Assembly: GCA_022041995.1 (NCBI GenBank)
Contig: CP074381.1
Span: 4,030,001-4,094,000, forward strand
DNA length: 64,000 bases
Direction: 5' to 3'
From: Cupriavidus necator
GTDB taxonomy: Bacteria > Pseudomonadota > Gammaproteobacteria > Burkholderiales > Burkholderiaceae
Part shown: in pieces, positions 37,138-46,443 of the stretch
How positions within the stretch are numbered: the stretch's first letter is position 1
Layout of the letters: each line of letters opens with the position of its first letter
Program-made: the position numbers and the translations under genes
Notes under the pieces: model-generated
Told to the model about the DNA's origin: nothing
The model's database searches: none
The model's input: only the letters and a program-made list of their open reading frames with translations

Positions 37138-39575
37138 AGCTATTCGAGTGCTTCAGCGCCACAGGCTTTCATACCTGCATAGCCACAACGTTCGATTTGG
37201 ACTTCGTGGCGTTTGAGTCGATGGCGTTGACCCGTCTGCGGGAAGCGCGGTCCAACAACATCGTCGTCATCGCTGACGCCCGCATGGTGGCGTTGAGCCT
37301 CGAGAATGGCACTGGTCGACCGAAGTACGCCGGAAGACGCTATTCGGTGGTCGACGGGAAAATCGCGAACGGCGGCGTCTATCACTCGAAACTCATCTTG
37401 CAACTCGGCCGCAAGTCGGGGCGTCTCATCATCGGTTCCGCAAACCTCACCGCCCCGGGCCTTGCCGGTAATTTGGAGATGGTCGGGGAGGTGAGCGTCG
37501 ACGAAGACAACCTGACTGGTGTTCCGTTGCTGCGAGCGGCGATGTCTTACATGGCCAGGACTATTGAACCGTCAGCAGCGACGGCGCGACGGCAGATTGA
37601 ATGGGCGGTCGCGCGCACGCCATGGCTGCGAGATGGCGTGGATTCGTCTGAGCCCATCAGTGACGACGCTGGCGGCCTCCTGGCGCTTCTGCCGCGTGAG
37701 AATGCTGGAGTGGGAATCGCTGAGAGGTTTCGCCAGCTTATCGGCGAAGAGCGGGTGAAGCGCCTGGTCGTTATGAGCCCTTACTGGGACGATGACTTGG
37801 CAGCGCTGAAGTGGCTGAAGGAAGCGCTGCGTCCAACGAGGCTCCAGGTGGTCTTGCAGCCCGCCACGCAATTGTTTCCGGTCCATGCGGTTGGCAAGCG
37901 TGACCAAATTGAGATTGGCGATATCGGTGCGCTGAAAAGGGGCCCGTCTCGGTTTGCCCACGCCAAGCTGCTGGTTGCCCAAACCGCCCGAGCCGACCAC
38001 GTGCTCTACGGGAGCGCGAACTGTACGACCGCTGCACTCGGCAACGAGCTGTTCGGGGGAAGAAACGAGGAGGTTAGCCTCTACCGGCGCCTCAAACAGG
38101 GGAGCGCTGTGCAACTGCTTGAGCTAGAGCCAGCACTGAGTGAGGATGCTGCCATCGCACTCTCGGATCTGCCGCCGCAGACCGACTATGAGGAGATTGC
38201 GCTCGACCAGATTCAGCCACGCATGCCCGGGCGCTTCGAGGTTCGCTCGGCAAGCCTGCTCTGGTGGCCGAGACCTGCTTTCGACGTCGACGAGTCGCGT
38301 GTAGAGCTCTTTGATGCCAACATGCTGTCACTGGGCGAGGCCGCATTCTCGGTACGGCTCGAGGACTGTCGCTGCATGGTTCTTGATGGAGACGAGCTGC
38401 CAGGGTTCGCGCGGGTGCGACTTCACGAGCAAGAATCCAGTCTGGCAGTGGTGACCGTTGATGCCGCAATTCACGAGAGCCAGCGCAGGCCGAAGTCCTC
38501 GAAGATTCGCAACGCCCTCGAGCACTTCGATGATGAGGATGCCACGGAGGGACTGTGGCTGCTGGAGGTGATTGATGAGATCCACCGTGCTGAAGCCGAG
38601 GAGACACAAGAGGTAGTCGCGCCGAGTGGTACCAAAAAGCGAGACCCCCAAGAAGCGGATCCGTCGACGTCGCTCTCCTACGAGGAATTCATCAAAGGCC
38701 GGCGCAAGACCTCCGGCACCCTAGGGAACAGCACCACGGCAACCAGCTACATGGACGCTGTGCGCAGCGCCCTGAACTACTTCCTCGGACGTGGGAAGAA
38801 GGCGTCCGAGGCGGATGATGAGGAGGCTTCGGACGTTGGAAAATTGCTGGACATGGGCGACGAGACGGCCGACGGTGAGGGTGACGTCGAGTTAGGACAC
38901 CAGACAAAGCCGCTTTCGGACGGCGAGGTCCGTGCGCAGGAGGCCGCGCGGAGGCGTGCCCGCGAGCGTCAGCACAAGTACTATCGAGACACTGCCGACA
39001 AGATCGTCGAAGCTGTCACTTCGTTTTCAGCAATATCGCGGTCGAAGGCGGAGAGCTCGGGCCTGGCCGGCATCGACTTACTTCGACTGCGAGCGCTGCT
39101 GATGGTCGTCTTGACGGCGGGAACGCGCCGCACGCACCTAGTTGGCGCAGCGCCGGAGCAGCGAATGTCGCGTGTTCAGGTTCTGCCCATCGAGGGCGAT
39201 ACAGGTTGGCCTCGCTTGGCTACGCGACTGCTTTACGAATTCTTTCGGCGCAGCCCGGTGCTGGCCTATCTGGTTCGGCTTCCTGAGGACCCGACCGCCG
39301 CTTTGCCCGTCGACGTCGTCGAGTGCTGGGCGACGTGCGCTTGGGCGGCATGTGCCGTGCAGTCGGTGACTGACGAGCGAGGAAAACCTATAGCGGTGTA
39401 CAGGGCGGGTGAGCTGGCGCAACATGTTTATCGCACGTTCGGACTGACCGGAGATGATTTGACTTCCGATGCGTTCGTCTCAGTCATGGAGGCGCTCAGC
39501 GACCGCCTTGCGTCACGACTTGGTGTCAACGCAGATTCGGTGCGAGATACTCATCTGCGTCTGGTTGGAGGCTAG
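37134..39575 (+). CDS. phospholipase D-family protein (putative nuclease)
   Basis: An 813-aa protein with two PLD half-sites. The first is HSKLIL (H84-x-K86) with GSANLT (about residues 101-106). The second is HAKLLV (H276-x-K278) with GSANCT (about 293-298). The Asp of the classic HKD is not obvious, as in several PLD-like nucleases. A charged linker (about 480-620, many Glu/Asp/Lys) joins to a helical C-terminal part. It overlaps the preceding gene by 4 bases. PLD-family proteins with a kinase-helicase partner define Mokosh type I, where the PLD member is the predicted nuclease. Cytoplasmic; no signal peptide. Confidence 0.85.
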   Translation: MKLFECFSATGFHTCIATTFDLDFVAFESMALTRLREARSNNIVVIADARMVALSLENGTGRPKYAGRRYSVVDGKIANGGVYHSKLILQLGRKSGRLIIGSANLTAPGLAGNLEMVGEVSVDEDNLTGVPLLRAAMSYMARTIEPSAATARRQIEWAVARTPWLRDGVDSSEPISDDAGGLLALLPRENAGVGIAERFRQLIGEERVKRLVVMSPYWDDDLAALKWLKEALRPTRLQVVLQPATQLFPVHAVGKRDQIEIGDIGALKRGPSRFAHAKLLVAQTARADHVLYGSANCTTAALGNELFGGRNEEVSLYRRLKQGSAVQLLELEPALSEDAAIALSDLPPQTDYEEIALDQIQPRMPGRFEVRSASLLWWPRPAFDVDESRVELFDANMLSLGEAAFSVRLEDCRCMVLDGDELPGFARVRLHEQESSLAVVTVDAAIHESQRRPKSSKIRNALEHFDDEDATEGLWLLEVIDEIHRAEAEETQEVVAPSGTKKRDPQEADPSTSLSYEEFIKGRRKTSGTLGNSTTATSYMDAVRSALNYFLGRGKKASEADDEEASDVGKLLDMGDETADGEGDVELGHQTKPLSDGEVRAQEAARRRARERQHKYYRDTADKIVEAVTSFSAISRSKAESSGLAGIDLLRLRALLMVVLTAGTRRTHLVGAAPEQRMSRVQVLPIEGDTGWPRLATRLLYEFFRRSPVLAYLVRLPEDPTAALPVDVVECWATCAWAACAVQSVTDERGKPIAVYRAGELAQHVYRTFGLTGDDLTSDAFVSVMEALSDRLASRLGVNADSVRDTHLRLVGG

Positions 39576-40100
39576 CCGCGGCGACAAGCCACCCCAAGTT
39601 CGGCGCCGGAGTGTATGTTGAACCCGACCCCTCGGTTCAGTGCATATGCCAACACAGACCCTAGCGTTGACATCGTCATGGCCTGTGTTGGTGACCTGCG
39701 GACTCCCGCGCCGGCTAGCCAAGGCATTGAGCGGCAGCTTTCGGATGTCGAACTCGCGCTGGGCTAGGACCGCAACGGGTCGCCCGCGGCCTGGTGCAGC
39801 CGAGGCTAGCAGCGTCCGTAGCCGAGCGGGCTGCGGCCGCTATTTCGAGCCTGGTCAGTGTCGTACTTCGGCCAATAGTCGAACGCTACATGATGAACGG
39901 CCGCTTTGGCCAATCCAATAACAAGCCCTGTCGGCGGAAGGCCGTCCCAAAAAACTCGCGATAACGGCTTTACCGCGAGCTTTTTGAAACCGACCTGCCA
40001 CCTGCGAGTCTGGCAAACGCCCGAGCGTGGCCGGCTCTCTGGATAACCTGGCAGGACGGTCGGGCAGGGGTCCGACGTCCGCGCGGCGTAGGCGGCCCCA
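39576..40100. other. intergenic region after the PLD gene
   Basis: No gene is recognised here. It contains the palindromic element at 39954-39979. The remainder has only unsupported short frames. Confidence 0.45.
39954..39979. repeat. CTCGCG-ATAA palindrome, left of the hsd locus
   Basis: On the minus strand it reads CTCGCGGTAA-loop-TTATCGCGAG, a 10-bp stem with one G.T pair, flanked by A and T runs on both sides (AAAAAA before, CTTTTT after). It can act as a bidirectional terminator. The same stem recurs at 48263-48292 on the other side of the restriction locus. Confidence 0.65.
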
Positions 40101-40382
40101 GTGCCAGATTGCTCTGGTTATTGCCGCCCGCCCGCTGTCTGTTCGACCAGCATCGCGACGAAACCGGCCTTAGATGCCAACGGCAGATGCATCGATCTTG
40201 GTCCAAGGTGCAAAGAAGCGTGTCCTGTTACCGCTGGTGGCCGATCAGCGCGGATAGTTCTTGAGTTCGAAGGTGTGGACGAGACCTTGAAGATTCTTCT
40301 CAATGCCGCGGCCATCAACGAGGGCGTCTCTATGAATGTCTGGTGCGTCCGGGTCTTGGCGCAAGCCGTCGCCCCATGGTGA
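40101..40382 (+). CDS. possible HicB/Arc-like (ribbon-helix-helix) remnant
   Basis: The end of this 93-codon frame reads VDETLKILLNAAAINEGVSM followed by NVWCVRVLAQAVAPW. This resembles the C-terminal ribbon-helix-helix of HicB or Arc-type antitoxins (LHxxLxxAAxxEGVSLNxW). The first 55 codons look like noise, so only the C-terminal third may be real. Possibly a truncated antitoxin. Confidence 0.35.
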   Translation: MPDCSGYCRPPAVCSTSIATKPALDANGRCIDLGPRCKEACPVTAGGRSARIVLEFEGVDETLKILLNAAAINEGVSMNVWCVRVLAQAVAPW

Positions 40383-40534
40383 GTGACTTTCTGAAGCGCT
40401 CGTCTAATCCCAGGTGCTGAACTGACGCCGTCCGAACGCATCAAGTTGGGCTCGACTTCTCAATGTTGTAATTAAATTACGTTTGATATTTTGTAGATTA
40501 CATCATATGATTGGCTCCATCAAGAGGAGCGCTA

Positions 40535-40789
40535 ATGCGACACACTAATCACGTCAAGCAACGCATGTCCCAACGCGGCATCACCCAGGACATGGTGGAT
40601 TTGGTGCTCGCGCACGGCGTGTCGGATCGGGATAAGTACGTTTTAGGTCACAGGGAGGCTCGTCGTCTGCTGGAAGCCATGCAGCAGACGGAGCGGGTCC
40701 TGAAAAAGATTCTGGACAAAGGCGGGGTAACGGTCGTTGCAGCAGGAGAGGAACTAGTCACGGCGTACAACTGCGAACGCCGGCACTAA
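40535..40789 (+). CDS. DUF4258-like small protein
   Basis: An 84-aa protein starting MRHTNHVKQRMSQRGITQDM. The opening H-x(n)-RMxxRGI pattern and the following VDLVLAHG match DUF4258 proteins, which belong to the BECR/toxin-like small folds. AAGAGGAG lies just upstream, and an AT-rich stretch (40466-40510) may hold its promoter. It starts the restriction operon: 14 bases separate it from the next gene. A role as toxin or regulator is possible but not shown. Confidence 0.7.
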   Translation: MRHTNHVKQRMSQRGITQDMVDLVLAHGVSDRDKYVLGHREARRLLEAMQQTERVLKKILDKGGVTVVAAGEELVTAYNCERRH

Positions 40790-40803
40790 AGGGAACTCAG
40801 TGG

Positions 40804-42579
40804 ATGAAAGACATTGTTTGGGGGCTCGTTGAGTCCTTACGCGGTCAATTAGACAACGCCATTGCACTCGAATTGGTGCTGCAGGTTCTCGTCTGGGAGA
40901 AGTGGTCGAGCGATGGCAAGCTGCCGCCGCCGCTGCGTCTTACAAGGAGTGAAAGGCCGCAGGACTATGTCGAGCGCTGGCAGCAGCTCAGTAGTCAAAA
41001 TGGGGACCTGCGGCGAGCCTTTCCCGACGATAAGGAAGGCTCTCGCTTGGGCGTAGCCGGCTTACAGGACCTCGTGAATCTGGTGCTGCAGTTGCGCGAC
41101 ACCGGGGTACTGCAACACCTGAACATCGCAGATGTCGTAACCGGACTGGCAGGCAGCAGGGGGATGGCGAACTGTTCTATCCACCTGAACTGGCGGATCT
41201 GATGCTGACCCTTGGCGAGTTGCAGGCCGGGGACACGCTCTATACGCCTTGGGACACCGGCGCGCAACTGAGCGTAAGAGGAACGCTCAAAGGGGCCGCC
41301 GTTTATTTGGAAACGCCCCTTCCATGGCGGGTAACATTGCAGATCGGACTGCTGGCCGACGGGTCTTTGACCGTCCAAATCGGGGACCCGATTCGTTTTC
41401 CCCAAGCCATTGAGGAGGGGAAACCTCGCCAATTTGACGTTGCCATTGCCTTCCCCCCCTTGAACCAACGCTATGAGCGCGAGGTCGCCGAGCAGGACTG
41501 GTTCGGCCGCTTTCCGGAGAAGACAACTTCCGGAACGATCCTGTCGATTCGCCACCTGCTGGCTCAAACTCGCCGACGCGTGGCGGTCGCGGTGACGCCC
41601 AGCTTCCTGTTCGGCCGAGGCGAGGCAGCGCTGCGCATCGATCTGCTGCAACGCGGCATGGTGCAGGCCGTGGTGGCCCTGCCCAGCGGCATTCTGAGTG
41701 GTCCACAGGTTGCCATCGCGCTGCTGGTGCTCGATCCGCGTGGAGGCCATCGCACCGTGCGCTTCGTCAACGCCGACAACGAGCGATTTGTGGAGTCCCT
41801 GTCGAAGGCGCGCTCCAGGCTGACCAATACCTCCATGCTCGGCGACCTGATTCTGACGGACGCTGCAGACCCGGACGTCATAGTGGTATCGGTTGAGGAA
41901 ATTCTGGCAAACGATGCCCAGCTTCAGGTCAGTCGTTACGTCGTGCCCCCCCACAGCGGCGGCTGCGGGAAAAACTCGCCCACGCCGAAATGGTCAGGCT
42001 AGGAGATCTGGTGACGACGCTGCGGCCGCTGGCGATCAAGTCCGTGGACAGCGATGACGTCGCATCGGCCTGGGAGGTGGGACCTGCCGACCTGCCGGCC
42101 TACGGCTACATTCAGGACGCCAGCCGAGCGGTCAGCCTGCCGCGCGAGATTGCGCAGCAATGCAATGAAAAACAGTTCCTGCTGCCGCACGACATCGTCC
42201 TGATCGTCAAAGGGGGGTCGGCAAGATCGGCATTGTGCCACCCGAGGTCCCGCCGCCGGGTGAAGGCGGTTGGGTCGCCGGACAGACTGCGATGGTGCTG
42301 CGCGTCGATCCGGCGGCTGGCACCGATCCGCGCACCCTGTTCCTGCAACTCCGCTCGCCGCTGGGCCAGGCCCTGCTGCAAGGCATTGTGTCCGGGGGTG
42401 CCACGATGCAGATGATCAACCTGTCGGAATTGAGAGCCCTGCAGGTGCTGCAACCGAGCGCGGCAGAACAGGCACAGGCCGGAGCAGCCTTGGAGAAGGA
42501 GGCAGAACTGCAGCAGGAGATCGAACGCCTGCGCAAGCAGCAGGCGCGGGTGACCCTCGAACTGTGGCCGCTCGATTGA
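40804..42579 (+). pseudogene. degenerate N6-methylase/HsdS-like fusion, three frameshifts
   Basis: Read through three breaks it encodes about 590 aa. The first part (DIVWGLVESLRGQLDNAIAL, ELVLQVLVWEKW) resembles the HsdM N-terminal domain. ELFYPPELADLM leads into a methylase-like core whose motif I is TPWDTGAQL instead of DPxxGxG, and motif IV is AFPPL instead of NPPF, so it is probably inactive. The end (VKG-GKIGIVPPEV, then EKEAELQQEIERLRKQQ) resembles a half HsdS. Each break is repaired by one extra base in G5 (41159-41163), C7 (41946-41952) or G6 (42211-42216). It is probably cotranscribed with hsdR. Confidence 0.75.
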
Positions 42580-42612
42580 AACGGTGTTGGCGCGTAGCGC
42601 GAAGGACAGAAG

Positions 42613-44958
42613 ATGAGCAAGAAATCACTTTCCGAGCGGGATATCTGCACGAAATTCATTTCGCCGGCCATCGTCGACGCCGGCTGGGACCTGCACACGC
42701 AACTGCGGGAAGAAGTGTCCCTCACCCATGGCCGGATCCTGGTGCGCGGCAAGAAGGCGACGCGCGACGAAGACACCATCGCGCGCGCCGACTACGTGCT
42801 GTCCTTCAAGCCGGGTCTTCCGCTCGCCGTGGTCGAGGCCAAGGACAACAGCCATGGCGTGCGCGACGGCATGCAGCAGGCGCTGCGCTATGCCGAGATG
42901 CTGGATGTGCCGTTCGCGTTTTCCAGCAATGGGGATGGCTTCGTCTGGCATGACCGCACCGCGACCGATGGCGTCATTGAGCGCGAACTGACCCTGGAAG
43001 AATTCCCTGCCCCGGCGCTGCTGTGGCAACGCTATCTGGCATGGAAGGGCATCGCGCCCGAGGCAGAGCCGGTCTATAGCCAGGACTACTATCCCGGGAA
43101 GGAGGCGCGCTACTACCAGCTCAACGCGGTCAACCGCGCCATCGAGGCCGTGACCAAGGGCCAGCCGCGTATCTTGCTGGTGATGGCGACCGGCACCGGC
43201 AAGACCTTCACGGCGTTCCAAATCATCTGGCGGCTGTGGAAGGCGCGCGCGGCCAAGCGCATCCTGTTCCTGGCAGATCGCAATATCCTGGTGGACCAGA
43301 CCAAGACCAACGACTTCAAGCCCTTTGCCGGGGCGATGACGAAGATCGAAAACCGCACGGTCGAGAAGTCCTACGAGATCTACCTGTCTCTGTACCAGGC
43401 CGTCACTGGGACCGACGAGGCCCAGAACATCTACCGTCAGTTCAGCCCCGATTTCTTCGACCTCGTCGTGATCGACGAGTGTCATCGCGGCAGCGCGGCC
43501 GAGGACTCGGCCTGGCGCGAGATTCTCGATTACTTCAGCTCGGCCGTCCACCTGGGGCTGACCGCGACGCCGAAGGAAACCGAGGAAGTTTCCAACATCA
43601 CCTATTTCGGCGAGCCGGCCTATACCTATTCACTGCGCCAGGGCATCGACGACGGCTTTCTCGCGCCCTACAAGGTGATCCGCGTGGATCTCGACAAGGA
43701 CCTCGGCTGGCGCCCGCCGGTCGGCACAGTCGACAAGCTCGGCCAAGTGGTCGAGGACCGCATCTACAACCAGTCGGACATGAACCGCACGCTGGTGCTG
43801 ACCCAGCGCGACGTGGCGGTAGCGCAGCGCATCACGGAGTTCCTGCGCGCGACCGACCGCATGGCGAAGACGATCGTGTTCTGCGAGGACATCGATCACG
43901 CCGCGCGCATGCGCCAGGCGCTGATCAACGCTAATCTGGATCTGGCCAGTGCCAATCCGAAGTATGTCATGCAGATCACCGGCGACAACGCCGAAGGCAA
44001 GCTCGAGCTCGACAACTTCATCAACCCGCGCAAGGCCTATCCGGTGATCGCCACCACCTCGCGGCTGATGACCACGGGGGTAGATGCCAAGACCTGCAAG
44101 CTGGTGGTACTCGACCGTACCATCAAGTCGATGACCGAGTTCAAGCAGATCATCGGCCGCGGCACGCGCATCGACGAGGAGCACGACAAGCTCTGGTTCA
44201 CGATCCTGGATTTCAAGCAGGCCACGGCACTGTTCGCCGACCCCGCCTTCGATGGCGACCCGGTCGTGGTGTATGATCCCGCGCCCGACGAGCCGATCCT
44301 GCCGCCCGATGAGGATCCAGAGGGCGAGGGCACCGGTGAAGGCGGCACGGCCCAGCCTGGCGGCAGCCTCGGCGAGCCCGAGGAGCCGCCCGGTCCGGGA
44401 CGCACCCGCTACGTGCTGGATCACGTGCCGGTGCGCGTCGCGCACGAGCAGGTCCAGTACCTGGGCCCCGACGGCAAGCTGATCACCGAGTCGCTGCGCG
44501 ACTTCACCCGGATCCAGCTCAACAAGCGCTACGCCTCGCTGGACGGCTTCCTTCAGGCCTGGAATGCCGCCGAGCGCAAGGAGGCGATCCTGGCCGAACT
44601 GGAAAAACAGGGGGTGCTGTTCGAGGAGCTGGCCGAGATGGCCGGCAAGGAACTCGACCCCTTCGACCTGATCTGCCACATCGCCTTCAACCAGCCGCCG
44701 CTGACGCGCCGCGAGCGCGCCGAGCGCGTCAGGAAACGCAACGTCTTCGGCCAGTACGGCGAGACCGCCCGGCGCGTGCTGCAGGCGCTGCTCGACAAGT
44801 ATGCGGACGCGGGCATCACCAATATCGAGAAGATCGAGGTGCTGAAGCTCGCGCCGCTCAACGAATTCGGCTCGCCGGTCGAGATCATCACCGCCTTTGG
44901 CGGCAAAGCGAAATATCAGGCCGCGCTCCAGGAACTGGAACGCGCCCTCTACCAATAA
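42613..44958 (+). CDS. hsdR: type I restriction enzyme R subunit, EcoEI-like
   Basis: A 781-aa DNA translocase and nuclease subunit. The nuclease core is [11 protein letters not shown] (E75-x-K77). The SF2 motor shows [12 protein letters not shown] (about residue 190), IDECHRGSA (about 288), LTATPKE (about 316) and [13 protein letters not shown] (about 510). An acidic/Pro-Gly linker (about 555-595) precedes the C-terminal EcoEI-type domain. It cuts unmodified DNA together with HsdM and HsdS. GC is higher than in the surrounding island, suggesting a separate origin. The start is preceded by AGGACAGAAG. Confidence 0.96.
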   Translation: MSKKSLSERDICTKFISPAIVDAGWDLHTQLREEVSLTHGRILVRGKKATRDEDTIARADYVLSFKPGLPLAVVEAKDNSHGVRDGMQQALRYAEMLDVPFAFSSNGDGFVWHDRTATDGVIERELTLEEFPAPALLWQRYLAWKGIAPEAEPVYSQDYYPGKEARYYQLNAVNRAIEAVTKGQPRILLVMATGTGKTFTAFQIIWRLWKARAAKRILFLADRNILVDQTKTNDFKPFAGAMTKIENRTVEKSYEIYLSLYQAVTGTDEAQNIYRQFSPDFFDLVVIDECHRGSAAEDSAWREILDYFSSAVHLGLTATPKETEEVSNITYFGEPAYTYSLRQGIDDGFLAPYKVIRVDLDKDLGWRPPVGTVDKLGQVVEDRIYNQSDMNRTLVLTQRDVAVAQRITEFLRATDRMAKTIVFCEDIDHAARMRQALINANLDLASANPKYVMQITGDNAEGKLELDNFINPRKAYPVIATTSRLMTTGVDAKTCKLVVLDRTIKSMTEFKQIIGRGTRIDEEHDKLWFTILDFKQATALFADPAFDGDPVVVYDPAPDEPILPPDEDPEGEGTGEGGTAQPGGSLGEPEEPPGPGRTRYVLDHVPVRVAHEQVQYLGPDGKLITESLRDFTRIQLNKRYASLDGFLQAWNAAERKEAILAELEKQGVLFEELAEMAGKELDPFDLICHIAFNQPPLTRRERAERVRKRNVFGQYGETARRVLQALLDKYADAGITNIEKIEVLKLAPLNEFGSPVEIITAFGGKAKYQAALQELERALYQ

Positions 44959-44970
44959 CGACGAACCCCC

Positions 44971-46443
44971 ATGACCATCAGCACCACCTTCATCAAGTCC
45001 GTGCAGGACATCCTGCGCCAGGACGCCGGCGTCGACGGCGACGCGCAGCGCATTTCCCAGCTCAGTTGGCTGCTGTTCCTCAAGATCTTCGACGACCAGG
45101 AAACCGAGCTCGAACTGATGCGCGACGAATTCAAGTCGCCGCTGCCGGAGCGGCTGCGCTGGCGCACCTGGGCCGCCGATCCGGAAGGCATCACCGGCGA
45201 GGAACTGCTCGAGTTCGTCAACGGCGACCTGTTCCCGACGCTCAAGGGGCTCGATGCCGATGAGAAGCGCAGCCCGCGCGGCTTCGTCGTGCGTGAAGTG
45301 TTCGGCGACGCCTACAACTACATGAAGTCCGGGCAGTTGCTGCGCCAGGTGATCAACAGGATCAACGAGATCGACTTCAACAACCGCACCGAGCGGCATC
45401 TGTTCAACGACCTCTACGAAAAGATTCTCAAGGATCTGCAGAGCGCCGGCAACGCGGGCGAGTTCTACACCCCGCGTGCGGTCACGCAATTCATGGTCGA
45501 CCAGGTCAACCCGCGCCTGGGCGAGCGTATCCTCGACCCGGCCTGCGGCACCGGCGGCTTCCTCGCCTGCGCGATCGAACACCTGAAGCCGCAGCGCCAG
45601 CGCACCGACGACGACATCGTGCTGCAGAACGCCATCACAGGGGTCGAGAAGAAGCAGTTGCCGCACCTGCTGTGCGTGACCAATATGATGCTGCACGGCA
45701 TCGAGGTGCCGTCGCAGATTCGCCACGACAATACTCTGTCGCGACCGCTGATCGATTATGGCACGCGCGATCTGGTCGACGTGATCCTGACCAATCCTCC
45801 CTTCGGCGGCACCGAGGAAGCCGGCATCGAGGCCAACTTCCCGGCCGACGTGCGCACCAAGGAAACGGCGGACCTGTTTCTGGTGCTGATGATCGAGCTG
45901 CTCAAGCACAATGGCCGCGCGGCGGTGGTACTGCCCGATGGCACGCTGTTCGGCGATAGCGATAAGAAAACCCGCATCAAGGAAAGGCTCCTCACGGAGT
46001 GCAACCTGCACACCATCCTGCGGCTGCCCAACGGCGTGTTCGCCCCCTACACCGGCATCAAGACCAACCTGCTCTTCTTCACCAAGGGCGCACCCACGCG
46101 TGAGGTCTGGTACTACGAGCATCCCTATCCGGCCGGCTACAAGAGCTACTCGAAGACCAAGCCGATCCGCATCGAGGAGTTCGCGCCGGAGAAGGCCTGG
46201 TGGGGCAGCGAAGCGGACGGCTTTGCCAGCCGCGTCGAGAGCGAGTTTGCCTGGAAGGTCAGCATCGACACGCTGAAAGCCAACGGCTTCAACCTCGACC
46301 AGAAGAACCCGCACCGGGGCGAGGAGATCAGCCACGATCCGGATGAGCTGCTGGCCCAGTACCACCGGCTTACCGCCGAGGCGCAGACACTGCGCGACCG
46401 GCTCAAGGGCATCCTGGCGGATGCGCTGGAGGGTCAGGCATGA
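44971..46443 (+). CDS. hsdM: type I restriction-modification N6-adenine methylase
   Basis: A 490-aa modification subunit. The N-terminal HsdM domain (QDILRQDAGVDGDAQRISQL) is followed by GEFYTPRAV, the SAM motif I DPACGTGGFLAC (about residues 189-200) and motif IV TNPPFGG (about 273-279), all intact. It methylates adenine at sites set by HsdS. It lies 12 bases after hsdR and overlaps hsdS by ATGA, so it is one operon. This active copy contrasts with the degenerate methylase-like gene upstream. Confidence 0.96.
   Translation: MTISTTFIKSVQDILRQDAGVDGDAQRISQLSWLLFLKIFDDQETELELMRDEFKSPLPERLRWRTWAADPEGITGEELLEFVNGDLFPTLKGLDADEKRSPRGFVVREVFGDAYNYMKSGQLLRQVINRINEIDFNNRTERHLFNDLYEKILKDLQSAGNAGEFYTPRAVTQFMVDQVNPRLGERILDPACGTGGFLACAIEHLKPQRQRTDDDIVLQNAITGVEKKQLPHLLCVTNMMLHGIEVPSQIRHDNTLSRPLIDYGTRDLVDVILTNPPFGGTEEAGIEANFPADVRTKETADLFLVLMIELLKHNGRAAVVLPDGTLFGDSDKKTRIKERLLTECNLHTILRLPNGVFAPYTGIKTNLLFFTKGAPTREVWYYEHPYPAGYKSYSKTKPIRIEEFAPEKAWWGSEADGFASRVESEFAWKVSIDTLKANGFNLDQKNPHRGEEISHDPDELLAQYHRLTAEAQTLRDRLKGILADALEGQA

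Noticed and set aside
41159..42216. Programmed -1 frameshifting in the methylase-like gene
   Set aside because: All three breaks could be read by -1 slippage, but none has a good slippery heptamer, and the same pattern occurs in unrelated genes of the window, so base loss is more likely.
43630..46365. 911-codon minus-strand frame opposite hsdR and hsdM
   Set aside because: It spans two real genes, lacks any motif and results from high third-position GC.
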